A DNA stretch of 64,000 bases from Dorea longicatena (GCF_024168045.1 NZ_CP100126.1:2893803-2957802); one strand, 5' to 3'; counted from the first letter of the stretch, positions 1-9,995 are shown. Notes: a model not told the origin generated them from the letters alone. Numbers and translations: made by a program.

Positions 1-524
1 TCTCCCTCTGCACCTTCGATGATCACGGCCGGATTATACTTATACTGATCCAGTGTCTGGAAATATACCGTCTTATCCATGCTGTAGCTCATGATCACAG
101 CCCCGTTCACCGGCCATAGAATGTAGCTGTCTTCTGTAAAATTAATATTATGACTCTTTCCTGCTGTTGCCTGGGTTCCCGTTCCATTCTGTTCGGACTG
201 ATCTGTCATTCCGGTTCCGTCTGATTCGTTTTTCTCATCAACGGTACTCTCATCTGCTGCGCTTTTCTTTGTACTGCTTCCGGTATTCTCACTTTTTACT
301 TTTGATGTTCCGGTTTCTCTTGTCAGATCGCTGTTCTCTTTGTTGTCTTTCTTTGTCTCTTCCTGCCTGCTTTTTTCTTCCGCCTTCGCCAGCTCATTTT
401 TCTGCGTTTTCCTGTAATCGTTAAATGTATATGTTCCTGCTATTGCAATTGCTGCCACAAAACATAACACTGCTGCCACGGTAGCACGCCGTTTGGACAT
501 AGACGTTTTTTCGTTTTTCTTCAT
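1..524 (-). CDS. SpoIIQ-like M23 peptidase-family protein, partial
   Basis: The gene runs off the left edge, so only about 174 N-terminal residues are visible. It starts at the ATG at 524 with a GGTGG-type ribosome site just upstream. A positively charged head is followed by one membrane anchor (about residues 14-32), then a long Lys/Glu/Ser-rich linker (to about 125). A segment with WPVNGAVIMSYSMD follows, which matches the entry into the LytM/M23 domain of SpoIIQ-type sporulation proteins. SpoIIQ is a mother cell-forespore channel protein made in the forespore. Its position directly downstream of spoIID on the same strand is the usual Lachnospiraceae arrangement and supports the call. The catalytic part lies outside the window, so metal-binding residues cannot be checked. 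Confidence 0.75.
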   Translation of the reverse strand, partial: MKKNEKTSMSKRRATVAAVLCFVAAIAIAGTYTFNDYRKTQKNELAKAEEKSRQEETKKDNKENSDLTRETGTSKVKSENTGSSTKKSAADESTVDEKNESDGTGMTDQSEQNGTGTQATAGKSHNINFTEDSYILWPVNGAVIMSYSMDKTVYFQTLDQYKYNPAVIIEGAEG

Positions 525-568
525 TTCATCACCACCTCTGACCATATTTTTGCCAGATCGTGATGTAG

Positions 569-1519
569 TTATACATTTTTTATAATTTCTGTCACTTCTT
601 TTATATCCGTTCCTTTAAAAAAATATTTTAATATTTTTCTATATCCTTGTTTCTTTTTTGCCATCTCATTTGCCGTGTACTGACTCATACCGATTCCGTG
701 ACCGGCTCCTCTTGTGGTTACTCTTAACTTTCCATTATAAGGTTGCAACGTAAAACAACTGGAAGCCAGTTCATATTTATTTCTGAATTCTTCCCCGCTC
801 ATTACCTTGTCTCCCACGCGGATCTTCAATACATATCCCACGGAATCCGTCTCCTGTATCTCCACATCCATCGTTTCAATACCTGTAGTTTCCTCATTTT
901 CGCCTTTTTGTTCACTCTTCACTTCCAGTATCACCGTCTGTATCTCATTTTCAGCATTTACATCCCCGGGGCATTCCACGATTTTCAGATAAGGGTACTC
1001 TTCCTTTCCAAGCACCTCTTTTGCGTCTCTTGTATATCCGTTACTCAGATTAAAAAATGGTGTCATTGCCAGATCTTTTCCATAGAACAGCACTTGTCCC
1101 GCAGTCGATTCCAGTGCGTTTTTTAACTTTCGGTAATTTTCCGCATACCGCATGCCCCATGCAGATTTCATCTGTTTTTCTGTCCAGAATTCGTCTGCTG
1201 CTTCTTCCGGCAGTGTGCCGTCTCCTCCGGCTTCCTGAATCATGCGATATACTTCTGTCCGGATGAGCACTGCCTGTGCGTTCAGCGCTTCTTTCTCATA
1301 ATCTGCCGGCATATCCCTGGCCAGCACTCCGATACAATACTCCTCCACAGGCATCTTTCCGTTTTTCTTTATTTTCACCATCGTTTCATCTGCTTTGGAA
1401 GCAGTGATAACCTTCGGTCCATTTATAAATACGGTTATGATATACGGAAGCAGAACTATGATAAGCAGCCAGCAGCCGGCCTGTTTCACTTTTCCACCTA
1501 TTCCCTTGTATCGTCTCAT
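569..1519 (-). CDS. spoIID: Stage II sporulation protein D (SpoIID)
   Basis: About 316 residues. The ATG at 1519 is chosen over an in-frame ATG at 1573 because GGGGAGGTG precedes it at good spacing. One N-terminal membrane anchor (about residues 13-33) is followed by the SpoIID/LytB domain: VEEYCIGVLARDMPADYEKEALNAQAV-type core split around residue 85, and a C-terminal block with RGAGHGIGMSQYTANEMA. SpoIID is the membrane-bound lytic transglycosylase that drives engulfment with SpoIIM and SpoIIP. The family normally has Glu in the EMP motif as the proposed catalytic residue; here it is Asp (DMP). The downstream neighbour is the SpoIIQ-like gene. Confidence 0.9.
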   Translation of the reverse strand: MRRYKGIGGKVKQAGCWLLIIVLLPYIITVFINGPKVITASKADETMVKIKKNGKMPVEEYCIGVLARDMPADYEKEALNAQAVLIRTEVYRMIQEAGGDGTLPEEAADEFWTEKQMKSAWGMRYAENYRKLKNALESTAGQVLFYGKDLAMTPFFNLSNGYTRDAKEVLGKEEYPYLKIVECPGDVNAENEIQTVILEVKSEQKGENEETTGIETMDVEIQETDSVGYVLKIRVGDKVMSGEEFRNKYELASSCFTLQPYNGKLRVTTRGAGHGIGMSQYTANEMAKKKQGYRKILKYFFKGTDIKEVTEIIKNV

Positions 1520-1573
1520 ATATTTGCACACCTCCCCAACGGCAGAGCCACTTTCCCCCTTCCCCACTGGCAC

Positions 1574-1614
1574 AAAAAAGCCCTCCCATACCTTATGGTA
1601 TGAGAGGGTTTTTT
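1574..1614 (-). terminator. Rho-independent terminator after glgP (bidirectional)
   Basis: A 12-bp stem (1581-1592 pairing with 1597-1608, one bulge-like mismatch, TTAT loop) has T runs on both sides: 6 T in the minus direction and 8 in the plus direction. It lies between the glgP stop and the spoIID promoter region, so it ends glgP transcription. Confidence 0.85.
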
Positions 1615-4092
1615 TTAATATTCCAGTTCATCCTCATTGATCACAACATGATCCAGATGCCAGATATCATCTACATATTCCTGGATCGTTCTGTCTGCCG
1701 AGAACTTACCGCAGCAAGCGGTATTCTTAAGAGCCATCTTAGCCCATTTGTCTGTGTCTTTGTAAGCTTCCATTGCACGGGCCTGTGCATCTGCGTAAGA
1801 ACGGAAGTCTTTTAAGATAAAGTACATATCTGCTCTTGCACCGCCCTGATTGTTCAGAAGGCTGTTGTAAAGGTCACGATACATCTCTTTATCACCGTTT
1901 GCATAAGTTCCGTCTACCAGCTGGTCTACCACTCTTCTGATATCCGGATCGTTGTTGTAGATATCGTATGGATTGTATCCACCGTTCTGCTCATAGTTGA
2001 TAACTTCGTCTGCACTCAGTCCGAAGATAAATGCATTGTCGATTCCAACTTCGTCTACGATCTCTACGTTCGCTCCGTCCATCGTTCCGAGTGTCGGTGC
2101 ACCGTTCATCATGAACTTCATGTTACCTGTTCCGGAAGCTTCTTTGGAAGCTGTAGAAATCTGCTCACTGATATCTGCTGCTGCGAAGATCAGCTCTGCG
2201 TTCGATACGCGGTAATCTTCAATAAATACAACTTTCAGTTTGCCGTTGATGCTGCGGTCATTGTTGATCACATCCGCAACTGAGTTGATCAGTTTGATGA
2301 TCTCTTTTGCACGGATATATCCTGCGGAAGCCTTTGCACCGAAGATGTATGTCTTAGGATAGAAGGACATCTCCGGATGCTCTTTGATCTGGTTATACAG
2401 ATACATTACATGCAGGATATTCAGCAGCTGACGTTTGTATTCGTGCAGACGTTTTACCTGTACATCGAAGATTGATCTTGGATCTACTTCTACACCGTTG
2501 TGCTCTTTGATGTAAGCTGCAAGACGCTCTTTGTTCTTGAACTTGATCGTCATGAATTCTTTCAGAGCCTCTTCGTCATCCAGCCATTCCTTCAGTCCGC
2601 TCATCTTGGATAAGTCTGTAATCCACTCTTTTGTTCCGAGCTTCTCTGTTACCCAGTCGGCAAGCAGCGGATTCGCATGCATAAGGAAACGTCTCTGTGT
2701 GATACCATTGGTCTTGTTGTTGAACTTCTCCGGCATCATCTGATAGAAATCTTTCAGTTCCTGGTTCTTCAGGATCTCTGTATGCAGCTTTGCAACACCG
2801 TTGACAGAATAGCCTGCAACGATCGCAAGATGTGCCATCTTAACCTGACCGTCCATCAGGATCGCCATCTTCTTTACTTTCTCTTCATTACCAGGATACT
2901 GTGCTCTTACCTGCTCGACAAAGCGGCGGTCGATCTCCTGGATGATCTGATAAATACGTGGAAGGAGTCTTGAGAACAGATTGATCGGCCATTTCTCAAG
3001 TGCTTCTGCCATGATCGTATGGTTCGTATATGCACAGCATTTTGTTGTGATATCCCATGCTTCATTCCATCCGAGATTCTCCTCATCAAGAAGAATACGC
3101 ATCAGCTCTGCTACTGCTACTGTCGGATGTGTATCATTCATCTGGAATGTTACTTTCTCCGGCAGTTTGCTGATATCACCATGTTTCTTTTTAAACTTTG
3201 TAATTGCAGCCTGGATACTTGCTGATACGAAGAAATACTGCTGTTTCAGTCTCAGTTCTTTTCCTGCGATGTGGTTATCATTTGGATAAAGCACTTCTAC
3301 GATGTTCTTCGCAAGGTTCTCCTGCTCAACGGCTTTGTGATAATCTCCACGGTCAAAGGAATCTAACTGGAAATCTACGATCGCTTCTGCATCCCAGATA
3401 CGGAGTGTATTCACGATGTGGTTGCCGTATCCTACGATCGGATAATCATAAGGGATCGCCATTACAGATTCATAGTTCTCCTGAACGAAGTGTGTCTTTC
3501 CTGTCTCATCGTATTCCACACGGATATTTCCGCCAAAACGTACTTCTTTCGCATATTCCGGTCTGCGAAGCTCGAACGGGTTGCCGTCTTTTAACCAGTT
3601 ATCCGGTGCTTCTACCTGATAGCCGTCTCTGATCTTCTGCTTGAACATACCATAACGGTAACGGATACCGCATCCATAAGATGCATATCCCAGTGTTGCA
3701 AGAGAATCCAGGAAACATGCTGCCAGACGTCCGAGTCCACCGTTACCAAGTGCCGGATCCGGCTCCTGGTCCTCGATCACGTTCAGGTCGATTCCCATCT
3801 CTTCCAGAGCTTCTTTTACTTCCTTATATGCCGTCATGTTGATCAGGTTGTTTCCGAGAGCTCTTCCGAGCAGGAATTCCATGGACATGTAATATACGGT
3901 CTTCGGATCGTCTTTCTCATACTGTTTCTGTGTTGCAAGCCAGTCATCGATGATGGCTTCCTTTACAGCATAAGAAACTGCCTGGAACAACTGCTGCGGA
4001 GTTGCCTCTTCTACTTCCTTACGGAACAATGTCTTTACATTGTTCCGTACATCTCTTTTAAATACGTCTTTTTCAAATCTTGGATTATACAT
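1615..4092 (-). CDS. glgP: Glycogen/starch/alpha-glucan phosphorylase
   Basis: 825 residues, the normal length for GT35 phosphorylases. It releases glucose-1-phosphate from alpha-1,4-glucans in the cytoplasm. The pyridoxal-phosphate block EASGTGNMKFMMNGAPTLG lies near residue 650, with the PLP lysine at about 658. The N-terminal half carries the family block DPALGNGGLGRLAACFLDS. The ATG at 4092 is preceded by a GAAGGGAAG ribosome site. It lies only 33 bp downstream of ileS on the same strand with no visible terminator between them, so read-through from the ileS T-box transcript is possible. A strong terminator follows the stop. Confidence 0.97.
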   Translation of the reverse strand: MYNPRFEKDVFKRDVRNNVKTLFRKEVEEATPQQLFQAVSYAVKEAIIDDWLATQKQYEKDDPKTVYYMSMEFLLGRALGNNLINMTAYKEVKEALEEMGIDLNVIEDQEPDPALGNGGLGRLAACFLDSLATLGYASYGCGIRYRYGMFKQKIRDGYQVEAPDNWLKDGNPFELRRPEYAKEVRFGGNIRVEYDETGKTHFVQENYESVMAIPYDYPIVGYGNHIVNTLRIWDAEAIVDFQLDSFDRGDYHKAVEQENLAKNIVEVLYPNDNHIAGKELRLKQQYFFVSASIQAAITKFKKKHGDISKLPEKVTFQMNDTHPTVAVAELMRILLDEENLGWNEAWDITTKCCAYTNHTIMAEALEKWPINLFSRLLPRIYQIIQEIDRRFVEQVRAQYPGNEEKVKKMAILMDGQVKMAHLAIVAGYSVNGVAKLHTEILKNQELKDFYQMMPEKFNNKTNGITQRRFLMHANPLLADWVTEKLGTKEWITDLSKMSGLKEWLDDEEALKEFMTIKFKNKERLAAYIKEHNGVEVDPRSIFDVQVKRLHEYKRQLLNILHVMYLYNQIKEHPEMSFYPKTYIFGAKASAGYIRAKEIIKLINSVADVINNDRSINGKLKVVFIEDYRVSNAELIFAAADISEQISTASKEASGTGNMKFMMNGAPTLGTMDGANVEIVDEVGIDNAFIFGLSADEVINYEQNGGYNPYDIYNNDPDIRRVVDQLVDGTYANGDKEMYRDLYNSLLNNQGGARADMYFILKDFRSYADAQARAMEAYKDTDKWAKMALKNTACCGKFSADRTIQEYVDDIWHLDHVVINEDELEY

Positions 4093-4125
4093 TTTCTACT
4101 TCCCTTCTAACAAACTGGGCTTTGA

Positions 4126-7100
4126 TTATCTCTTTTCCACACCGATCGTTACAGCTTCTCCATTGATCTTCCACTCTTTCGTGTAGCCTGCAGGTACTGC
4201 TTTTGTAACTTCCAGTGCAAGTGTTTCATCTGCGATCGTAGATGCATTGTCTGCAAATACTTTCTCTGCTTTTTCTGTACCTTCATAAGATACTGCGATC
4301 TTATCCATAACTTCGAATCCGGCTTCCTTACGCATGGTCTGTACTTTACTGATGATCTCACGTACAAATCCTTCTTCCAGAAGTTCTTCGGAAAGGTTTG
4401 TATCCATAACAACTGTAATTCCGTTGTCATTCTCAGATACATATCCCGGCATCTGTGCAGATTCGATCAACAGATCTTCGCGGAACAGAGTCACTTCCTG
4501 TCCATTGATATCAAGCTTCAGGGCATCTGTAGCATTTAACTCATCCATTGCTGCATTTCCTTCGAGTTTATCGAGTGCTGCTTTAATACCTCCTAACATT
4601 TTACCATATTTTGGTCCCACTGTCTTTAACTGAGGTTTAAAAGTATATGAAGTAAAGTCACGAACATCTTGTGTAAATGTTACATTCTTTACATTTAATT
4701 CATCTTTTACGATGTCTTTGTAAAATTCCGGTACTTCAAAATCAGCTTTTACATACATCTGTCCGATCGGCTGACGGTTCTTGATATTTGCAGTATTTCT
4801 GCATGCACGTCCCATAACAACCAGCTTCAGAACATTGTCCATATTAGCTTCCAGTTCTGTATCGATATGTGCTTCATTTACAACCGGGAAGTCACACAGA
4901 TGGATACTTTCCGGAGCGCTCTCGTCCACGCTTCTTACCAGGTTCTGATAGATCTCTTCTGTCATGAACGGGATCATCGGCGCTGCCGTCTTACAGATCT
5001 CAACCAGTGCTGTGTACAGAGTCATGTAAGCATTGATCTTATCCTGTTCCATTCCCTTAGCCCAGAAACGTTCACGGCTTCGTCTTACATACCAGTTACT
5101 CATATCGTCTACGAAGCTCTGAAGTGCCTTTGCAGCCTCCGGAATCTTGTAGTTGGACAGATCATAGTCTACTGCCTTGATTGCGGAATTGAGCTTAGAC
5201 AGAAGCCATTTATCCATAACGGACAGCTTGTCGTATTCCAGTGTATATTTTGTTGCATCGAAATCATCGATATTCGCATACAGCACGAAGAACGCATAGG
5301 TGTTCCATAGTGTTCCCATGAACTTTCTCTGTCCTTCTACAACGGCTTTTCCGTGGAAACGGTTCGGAAGCCATGGTGCACTATTGACATAGAAGTACCA
5401 GCGGATCGCATCTGCTCCGTATTTCTCCAGTGCGTCGAACGGATCAACTGCATTTCCCTTGGACTTACTCATCTTCTGACCATTCTCATCCTGCACGTGT
5501 CCAAGTACGATAACGTTCTTGTATGGTGCTTTGTTGAAGATCAGTGTAGAGATTGCAAGCAATGAGTAGAACCATCCACGTGTCTGGTCAACAGCCTCGG
5601 AGATGAAGTCTGCAGGGAACTGCTTTTCAAATAACTCTTTATTCTCAAATGGATAGTGATGCTGTGCAAATGGCATAGATCCACTGTCGAACCAGCAGTC
5701 GATAACTTCCGGTACTCTGTGCATCTGCTTTCCGCAGCATGGGCACTTGATCGTTACTTCGTCGATGTATGGACGGTGAAGTTCGATCTCATCCGGGCAG
5801 TTGTCGGACATTTCTTTCAGCTCTTCGATACTTCCGATCGAATGCTGGTGTCCGCATTCACACTCCCAGATATTCAGTGGAGTTCCCCAGTAACGGTTAC
5901 GGCTGATACCCCAGTCCTGAACGTTCTCAAGCCAGTCGCCGAAACGTCCTTTACCGATGCTTTCCGGAATCCAGTTGATTGTATTGTTGTTGGCGATCAG
6001 GTCATCTTTTACTTCTGTCATCTTGATGAACCATGATTCACGAGCGTAGTAAATAAGTGGTGTATCACATCTCCAGCAGTGTGGATAACTGTGCTCGAAC
6101 TTCGGTGCATCGTAGAGAAGTCCGCGTCCGTCGAGGTCTTTTAATACTTCCGGATCAGCCTTCTTAACGAATAATCCGGCAAACGGAGTCGTCTCTCCCA
6201 TGTTACCTTTTTCGTCTACCAGCTGAACGAACGGCATATCATATCTACGTCCGACCTTGGCATCGTCTTCACCAAACGCAGGAGCGATATGAACCACACC
6301 GGTACCGTCTGTCAGTGTTACATAGGTATCGCATGTAACGAAGAATGCTTTCTTGTTCTGCTTAGAAGCGCAGTCGTAAGCACACTGGTATAATGGCTCA
6401 TACTCTTTGTATTCGAGATCTTTTCCTTTGTATGTCTCAAGGATCTCGTAAGCCTTTGTTCCGTTTTCTTCATCGGCAAGTCTGCCAAGTACGGTATCGA
6501 GAAGTGCAACAGCCATGTAATAAGTATAGCCGTCGGCAGCTTTTACTTTCGCATAGTCTTCTTCCGGGTTCACACAGAGTGCGATGTTAGACGGAAGTGT
6601 CCATGGTGTTGTTGTCCATGCGAGGAAATATGCATCCTCTCCTACTACTTTGAAACGAACGATCGCAGAACGTTCTTTTACATCTTTATAGCCCTGTGCT
6701 ACTTCCTGTGCAGAAAGCGGAGTTCCGCAGCGAGGACAGTATGGCACGATCTTGAATCCTTTATACAGGAGCTTCTTGTCCCAGATTCTCTTGAGTGCCC
6801 ACCACTCAGACTCGATAAAGTTATTATCATATGTTACATATGGATCATCCATATCAGCCCAGAAACCTACGGTATTAGAGAAGTCTTCCCACATACCTTT
6901 GTATTTCCATACGCTTTCTTTACATTTCTTGATGAATGGTTCCATACCGTATTTTTCGATCTGGTCTTTTCCGTCCAGTCCGAGAAGCTTCTCAACTTCC
7001 AGCTCTACCGGAAGTCCGTGTGTGTCCCATCCGGCCTTTCTTGGAACTTCGTATCCCTTCATGGTACGGTATCTCGGGATCATATCCTTAATAACACGTG

Positions 7101-7281
7101 TCAGAACGTGTCCGATGTGCGGTTTTCCGTTGGCTGTCGGAGGGCCGTCGTAGAACATATAGATCTCGTTGCCTTCACGGTCACGCATACTTTTTCTGAA
7201 GATGTCATTGTCTTCCCAGAATTTCTCTGTCTGTTTTTCTCTGTCTACAAAATTAAGATCCGTAGAAACTTTCTTATACAT
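4126..7281 (-). CDS. ileS: Isoleucyl-tRNA synthetase (eukaryote-like type)
   Basis: About 1051 residues. It charges tRNA-Ile. The HIGH motif appears as PPTANGKPHIGHVLTR near residue 50, and KMSKS as QKMSKSKGN near residue 600. A Cys-X2-Cys zinc-ribbon-like pair (CPRCG) lies in the editing region. The length above 1000 residues, the GWDTHGLPVE block and KMSKSKGN rather than KMSKSLGN fit the IleRS2 (eukaryotic-like, often mupirocin-tolerant) class; this subtype call is inference from motifs. An in-frame ATG at 7293 is less likely because GGAGG sits immediately before the ATG at 7281. A T-box leader lies directly upstream. Confidence 0.97.
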   Translation of the reverse strand: MYKKVSTDLNFVDREKQTEKFWEDNDIFRKSMRDREGNEIYMFYDGPPTANGKPHIGHVLTRVIKDMIPRYRTMKGYEVPRKAGWDTHGLPVELEVEKLLGLDGKDQIEKYGMEPFIKKCKESVWKYKGMWEDFSNTVGFWADMDDPYVTYDNNFIESEWWALKRIWDKKLLYKGFKIVPYCPRCGTPLSAQEVAQGYKDVKERSAIVRFKVVGEDAYFLAWTTTPWTLPSNIALCVNPEEDYAKVKAADGYTYYMAVALLDTVLGRLADEENGTKAYEILETYKGKDLEYKEYEPLYQCAYDCASKQNKKAFFVTCDTYVTLTDGTGVVHIAPAFGEDDAKVGRRYDMPFVQLVDEKGNMGETTPFAGLFVKKADPEVLKDLDGRGLLYDAPKFEHSYPHCWRCDTPLIYYARESWFIKMTEVKDDLIANNNTINWIPESIGKGRFGDWLENVQDWGISRNRYWGTPLNIWECECGHQHSIGSIEELKEMSDNCPDEIELHRPYIDEVTIKCPCCGKQMHRVPEVIDCWFDSGSMPFAQHHYPFENKELFEKQFPADFISEAVDQTRGWFYSLLAISTLIFNKAPYKNVIVLGHVQDENGQKMSKSKGNAVDPFDALEKYGADAIRWYFYVNSAPWLPNRFHGKAVVEGQRKFMGTLWNTYAFFVLYANIDDFDATKYTLEYDKLSVMDKWLLSKLNSAIKAVDYDLSNYKIPEAAKALQSFVDDMSNWYVRRSRERFWAKGMEQDKINAYMTLYTALVEICKTAAPMIPFMTEEIYQNLVRSVDESAPESIHLCDFPVVNEAHIDTELEANMDNVLKLVVMGRACRNTANIKNRQPIGQMYVKADFEVPEFYKDIVKDELNVKNVTFTQDVRDFTSYTFKPQLKTVGPKYGKMLGGIKAALDKLEGNAAMDELNATDALKLDINGQEVTLFREDLLIESAQMPGYVSENDNGITVVMDTNLSEELLEEGFVREIISKVQTMRKEAGFEVMDKIAVSYEGTEKAEKVFADNASTIADETLALEVTKAVPAGYTKEWKINGEAVTIGVEKR

Positions 7282-7310
7282 ATTTACCTCCATAAAATTA
7301 AAACATAGAA

Positions 7311-7556
7311 TTAAAAAAGCTTCCGCCCTGTATAGGACGAAAGCTGTACTTACGTTTATAAACCACCTAACATACCATCATATGTCTTCCCTGTAACGGA
7401 GGAATACCGTCAGTTTTTACTCAGTCACTTACCGAAACCTTTCAAAATCTGCAACTCAGAAGTGATATTCAGATATATCTTACTTGCACCGGACTTCCAC
7501 CATCCCCGGCTCGCTGCTGCGTTCTGTTATATCCTACTGTCTTCGTCAGCGTTTTT
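7311..7556 (-). promoter_or_regulatory. T-box leader for ileS, specifier ATC (Ile)
   Basis: On the minus strand this region shows the T-box order. There is a stem I start with GACGAAGACAGTAGG (about 7552-7535), then the AG-bulge-like GCGAGCCGGGG and a GGTGGAAGTCCGG segment. The specifier loop reads GAATATCACTTCTGAG, with ATC (7466-7464) as the Ile codon. Further on are CCGTTACAGGG (about 7400) and the T-box-like TAGGTGGTTTATAAACG (7369-7353), offering UGGU to pair with the tRNA ACCA end. It ends in a terminator hairpin (AGCTTTCGTCCT / AGGGCGGAAGCT) followed by six T (7345-7311). Uncharged tRNA-Ile should favour the antiterminator and ileS expression. Confidence 0.88.
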
Positions 7557-7632
7557 CACACCCTTTATTATATGCAACAATCCTAAAATCCGTCAAGGGG
7601 TTTTACCTTATTTTTCATGTATCCTCTGTCTT

Positions 7633-9201
7633 TTATCTTCTCCGGCGTATCAATACAACGATCAGGCTGACGATCAGGATCACCAGTGCCACACATTCTC
7701 CGGCGATCATATATTGTTCCGAAGCCGATTTCCCGGCATATTTCTTCTGGCCAAACGCCCATGCTGCTTTTGCTTTCTGCACGAAATTCGTCCAGATGCT
7801 CTTTGCGCTTAATTTTCCACCGGAGTTCTTCGTTGTCCCGGAGTTATCCACATTCTCCTTCTTATTATCCACACGTTCTTTCCCTGTACTTATTTTCTGC
7901 AGGTATTCTTCCGTGAACTTTGCTGTCGCACTTCCTACCGGATGTCCGTCATAAGTATATTGGATCGTTCCTTTTCCGGTCTTTTCATCTACGTCTGTAA
8001 TCTCATAGTCTGTATCTTTGTATGAGACATCCTTCGGCAGGATCACATAGCCATCTTCCAGCGGCTGGTACTCATTCCCGCCCGTCTGTGCGGATCCGGC
8101 GTCCTCACTTTCATCCGATGCCGTTATGAATTCTTTTACTTCTGTCGGTTTCTTCTCATCTGCCACCGGAATCTTCTGGAAATTATTAAATACATATTCG
8201 AACAGATTCTTTGTATCCGGATATATATTCGCTCCATGCGTCCTGAGTACGACACATACCAGTTTCATATTGCCGTTATCAGCCATGGTGATCAGTGTGG
8301 ATAAGGCATTGGATGTATATCCCGTCTTTCCTGCGACCGCATACTGGTAATAATTTTTATTTTCTTTTATAAGCATCTTATGATGCTGCGGAAATACGTG
8401 CTCTTCCGTCGTATCGGATGCCGGGATCGTATAACTCTGCTCCTGACAGATCTTTAAGAATTCCGGATAACGCCAGATCTCCCTGCCGATCAAAGCCATG
8501 TCACGCGCACAGGTATAATGATTGTCATCATGAAGCCCGTTCGCATTGACAAAGTTCGAGTTCTCCCCGCCGAGACTTTTGCATTCCTCGTTCATCTGCT
8601 GTATGAACCAGTTGTAATCGTGCCCGGCATTCTTCCCGACATTTTCCGCAACCGCATAGGCTGCTTCATTTGCCGAGGCAAGCAGTGTCGCATACAACGC
8701 CTGTTCCAACGAGATCACATTTCCTTCTTTTAATCCTGCGGAAGAATCTCCCGGCTGCATAAAAGATATACAGTCATTCGAAAATGTTACCTGGTCTGAC
8801 AGGCTGCCATATTTTAATGCGATAAGGCTGGTCAGAACTTTTGTGATGCTGGCAGGATATTCATGCCCGTCAATATTCTTCGCATATAAGATACTTCCGG
8901 TTCCTGCATCCATCACGATCGCTGCTTCTCCGTATGTTCCCGGTCCCTGCGGCCAGTTCTTCCAGCTGTTCGACTGGATCTCCATCTTATAAGCATCTTC
9001 TTCTGCCTTCTTCTCCAGCTCTTCCGGAGTCATGTCTTCTTCTTTTTTCTCTTCTTTCTGGGTATCATCTGCCGCTGCGTCTGCTGCCTGCGCATTCCCG
9101 GTGCTGTCCGGCTCTGCGTATACCATACTGTGCGGTATCCCTGCTGCCACCGCAAGTATCACCGCAAGAACTACGGCTGCTATCTGTTTTTTCCCCCGCA
9201 T
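7633..9201 (-). CDS. D-alanyl-D-alanine carboxypeptidase (S11, PBP5-type)
   Basis: About 522 residues. It is a penicillin-binding carboxypeptidase that trims the terminal D-Ala of peptidoglycan stem peptides outside the membrane. A signal peptide (about 1-30) is followed by an acidic linker. The S11 motifs are SxxK as PASITK near residue 117, SxN as SANEAA near 175 and KTG as GKTGYT near 291. The C-terminus has a hydrophobic anchor followed by RRRR, giving a membrane-tethered enzyme. The ATG at 9201 has AGGAG upstream; a longer in-frame start at 9249 would overlap lepB. It follows lepB by 26 bp, probably one transcript. Confidence 0.93.
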   Translation of the reverse strand: MRGKKQIAAVVLAVILAVAAGIPHSMVYAEPDSTGNAQAADAAADDTQKEEKKEEDMTPEELEKKAEEDAYKMEIQSNSWKNWPQGPGTYGEAAIVMDAGTGSILYAKNIDGHEYPASITKVLTSLIALKYGSLSDQVTFSNDCISFMQPGDSSAGLKEGNVISLEQALYATLLASANEAAYAVAENVGKNAGHDYNWFIQQMNEECKSLGGENSNFVNANGLHDDNHYTCARDMALIGREIWRYPEFLKICQEQSYTIPASDTTEEHVFPQHHKMLIKENKNYYQYAVAGKTGYTSNALSTLITMADNGNMKLVCVVLRTHGANIYPDTKNLFEYVFNNFQKIPVADEKKPTEVKEFITASDESEDAGSAQTGGNEYQPLEDGYVILPKDVSYKDTDYEITDVDEKTGKGTIQYTYDGHPVGSATAKFTEEYLQKISTGKERVDNKKENVDNSGTTKNSGGKLSAKSIWTNFVQKAKAAWAFGQKKYAGKSASEQYMIAGECVALVILIVSLIVVLIRRRR

Positions 9202-9227
9202 AATTTCTATTCTCCTCTGTCGTTTCG

Positions 9228-9785
9228 TTATGGTCTTCCCATATACCACTCAATCTTTCCTTCAATATCGGACACCTTCACCGTTCCGATCTCCCGCGAA
9301 TCTCTGGATACTTCTCTGTTATCTCCGAGGACAAATACCTCTTTGTCTCCGACTCTCAGTGGATATGTGATCTTTGACGCCTTCTTTTCTGTCGTTCCTA
9401 TCTCTCCGTCGTATCTTACTTCTTCTCCGTTTACATATACTTTGCCATCCTGGATATTAACCGTGTCTCCGGCCACAGCTATGACCCGCTTTACATAATC
9501 CTCTCCGGATGGCCGGGCGATCGCCACGATGTCTCCGGCCTTATATTCCTTACATCTTCTGTTATATATAACGATGTCCTTGTCATGAAGTGTCGGATAC
9601 ATCGAATTCCCATCAACAGTCGAGATTCCCATCAGTATATAGAAGATCAGGATCACCACTGCTGCTATCCCCAGGAACTGCAATGTCACGATCAGTCTCT
9701 GGATGCGCATCTCTTTTTTTTTCTTTCTGCGCGTCTCGGGATCTACATCTTCCAACACTTTCTTCTTGATTGCATCTATCTCCAT
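9228..9785 (-). CDS. lepB: Signal peptidase I
   Basis: 185 residues. It is a membrane-anchored S26 peptidase that removes Sec signal peptides. A basic cytoplasmic head is followed by one membrane segment (about residues 30-52). The catalytic Ser lies in GNSMYPTLHDKD (about residue 60) and the catalytic Lys in YVKRVIAVAGD (about 98). Box E is visible as VLGDNREVSRDSR. Length is typical of single-TM Gram-positive SipS-type enzymes. An AAAGGAT ribosome site precedes the ATG. The downstream S11 carboxypeptidase is in the same apparent operon. Confidence 0.95.
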   Translation of the reverse strand: MEIDAIKKKVLEDVDPETRRKKKKEMRIQRLIVTLQFLGIAAVVILIFYILMGISTVDGNSMYPTLHDKDIVIYNRRCKEYKAGDIVAIARPSGEDYVKRVIAVAGDTVNIQDGKVYVNGEEVRYDGEIGTTEKKASKITYPLRVGDKEVFVLGDNREVSRDSREIGTVKVSDIEGKIEWYMGRP

Positions 9786-9995
9786 ATTCTATCCTTTGTC
9801 CTTTTCCTGTCTTTCCTGCGTCTTATTCCACGCGTTCTCTATTATAATCCTTTTCCCCGGTTAACTCAACAAAAAAGAACGGCCGCCCCTTTTCCCTGCC
9901 TTAATGTTCAGAAAAAATGAAGCAGTCTTCGTGTAAATCACTAAGTGATTTTTACCAGCTTTCACGTAAAAGGTATGAATAATCCAGGATATGTA

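Noticed and set aside
167..424. 85-codon plus-strand ORF at the left end
   Set aside because: Antisense shadow of the Lys/Glu-rich linker of the SpoIIQ-like gene; Phe/Leu/Ser-rich composition with no ribosome site.
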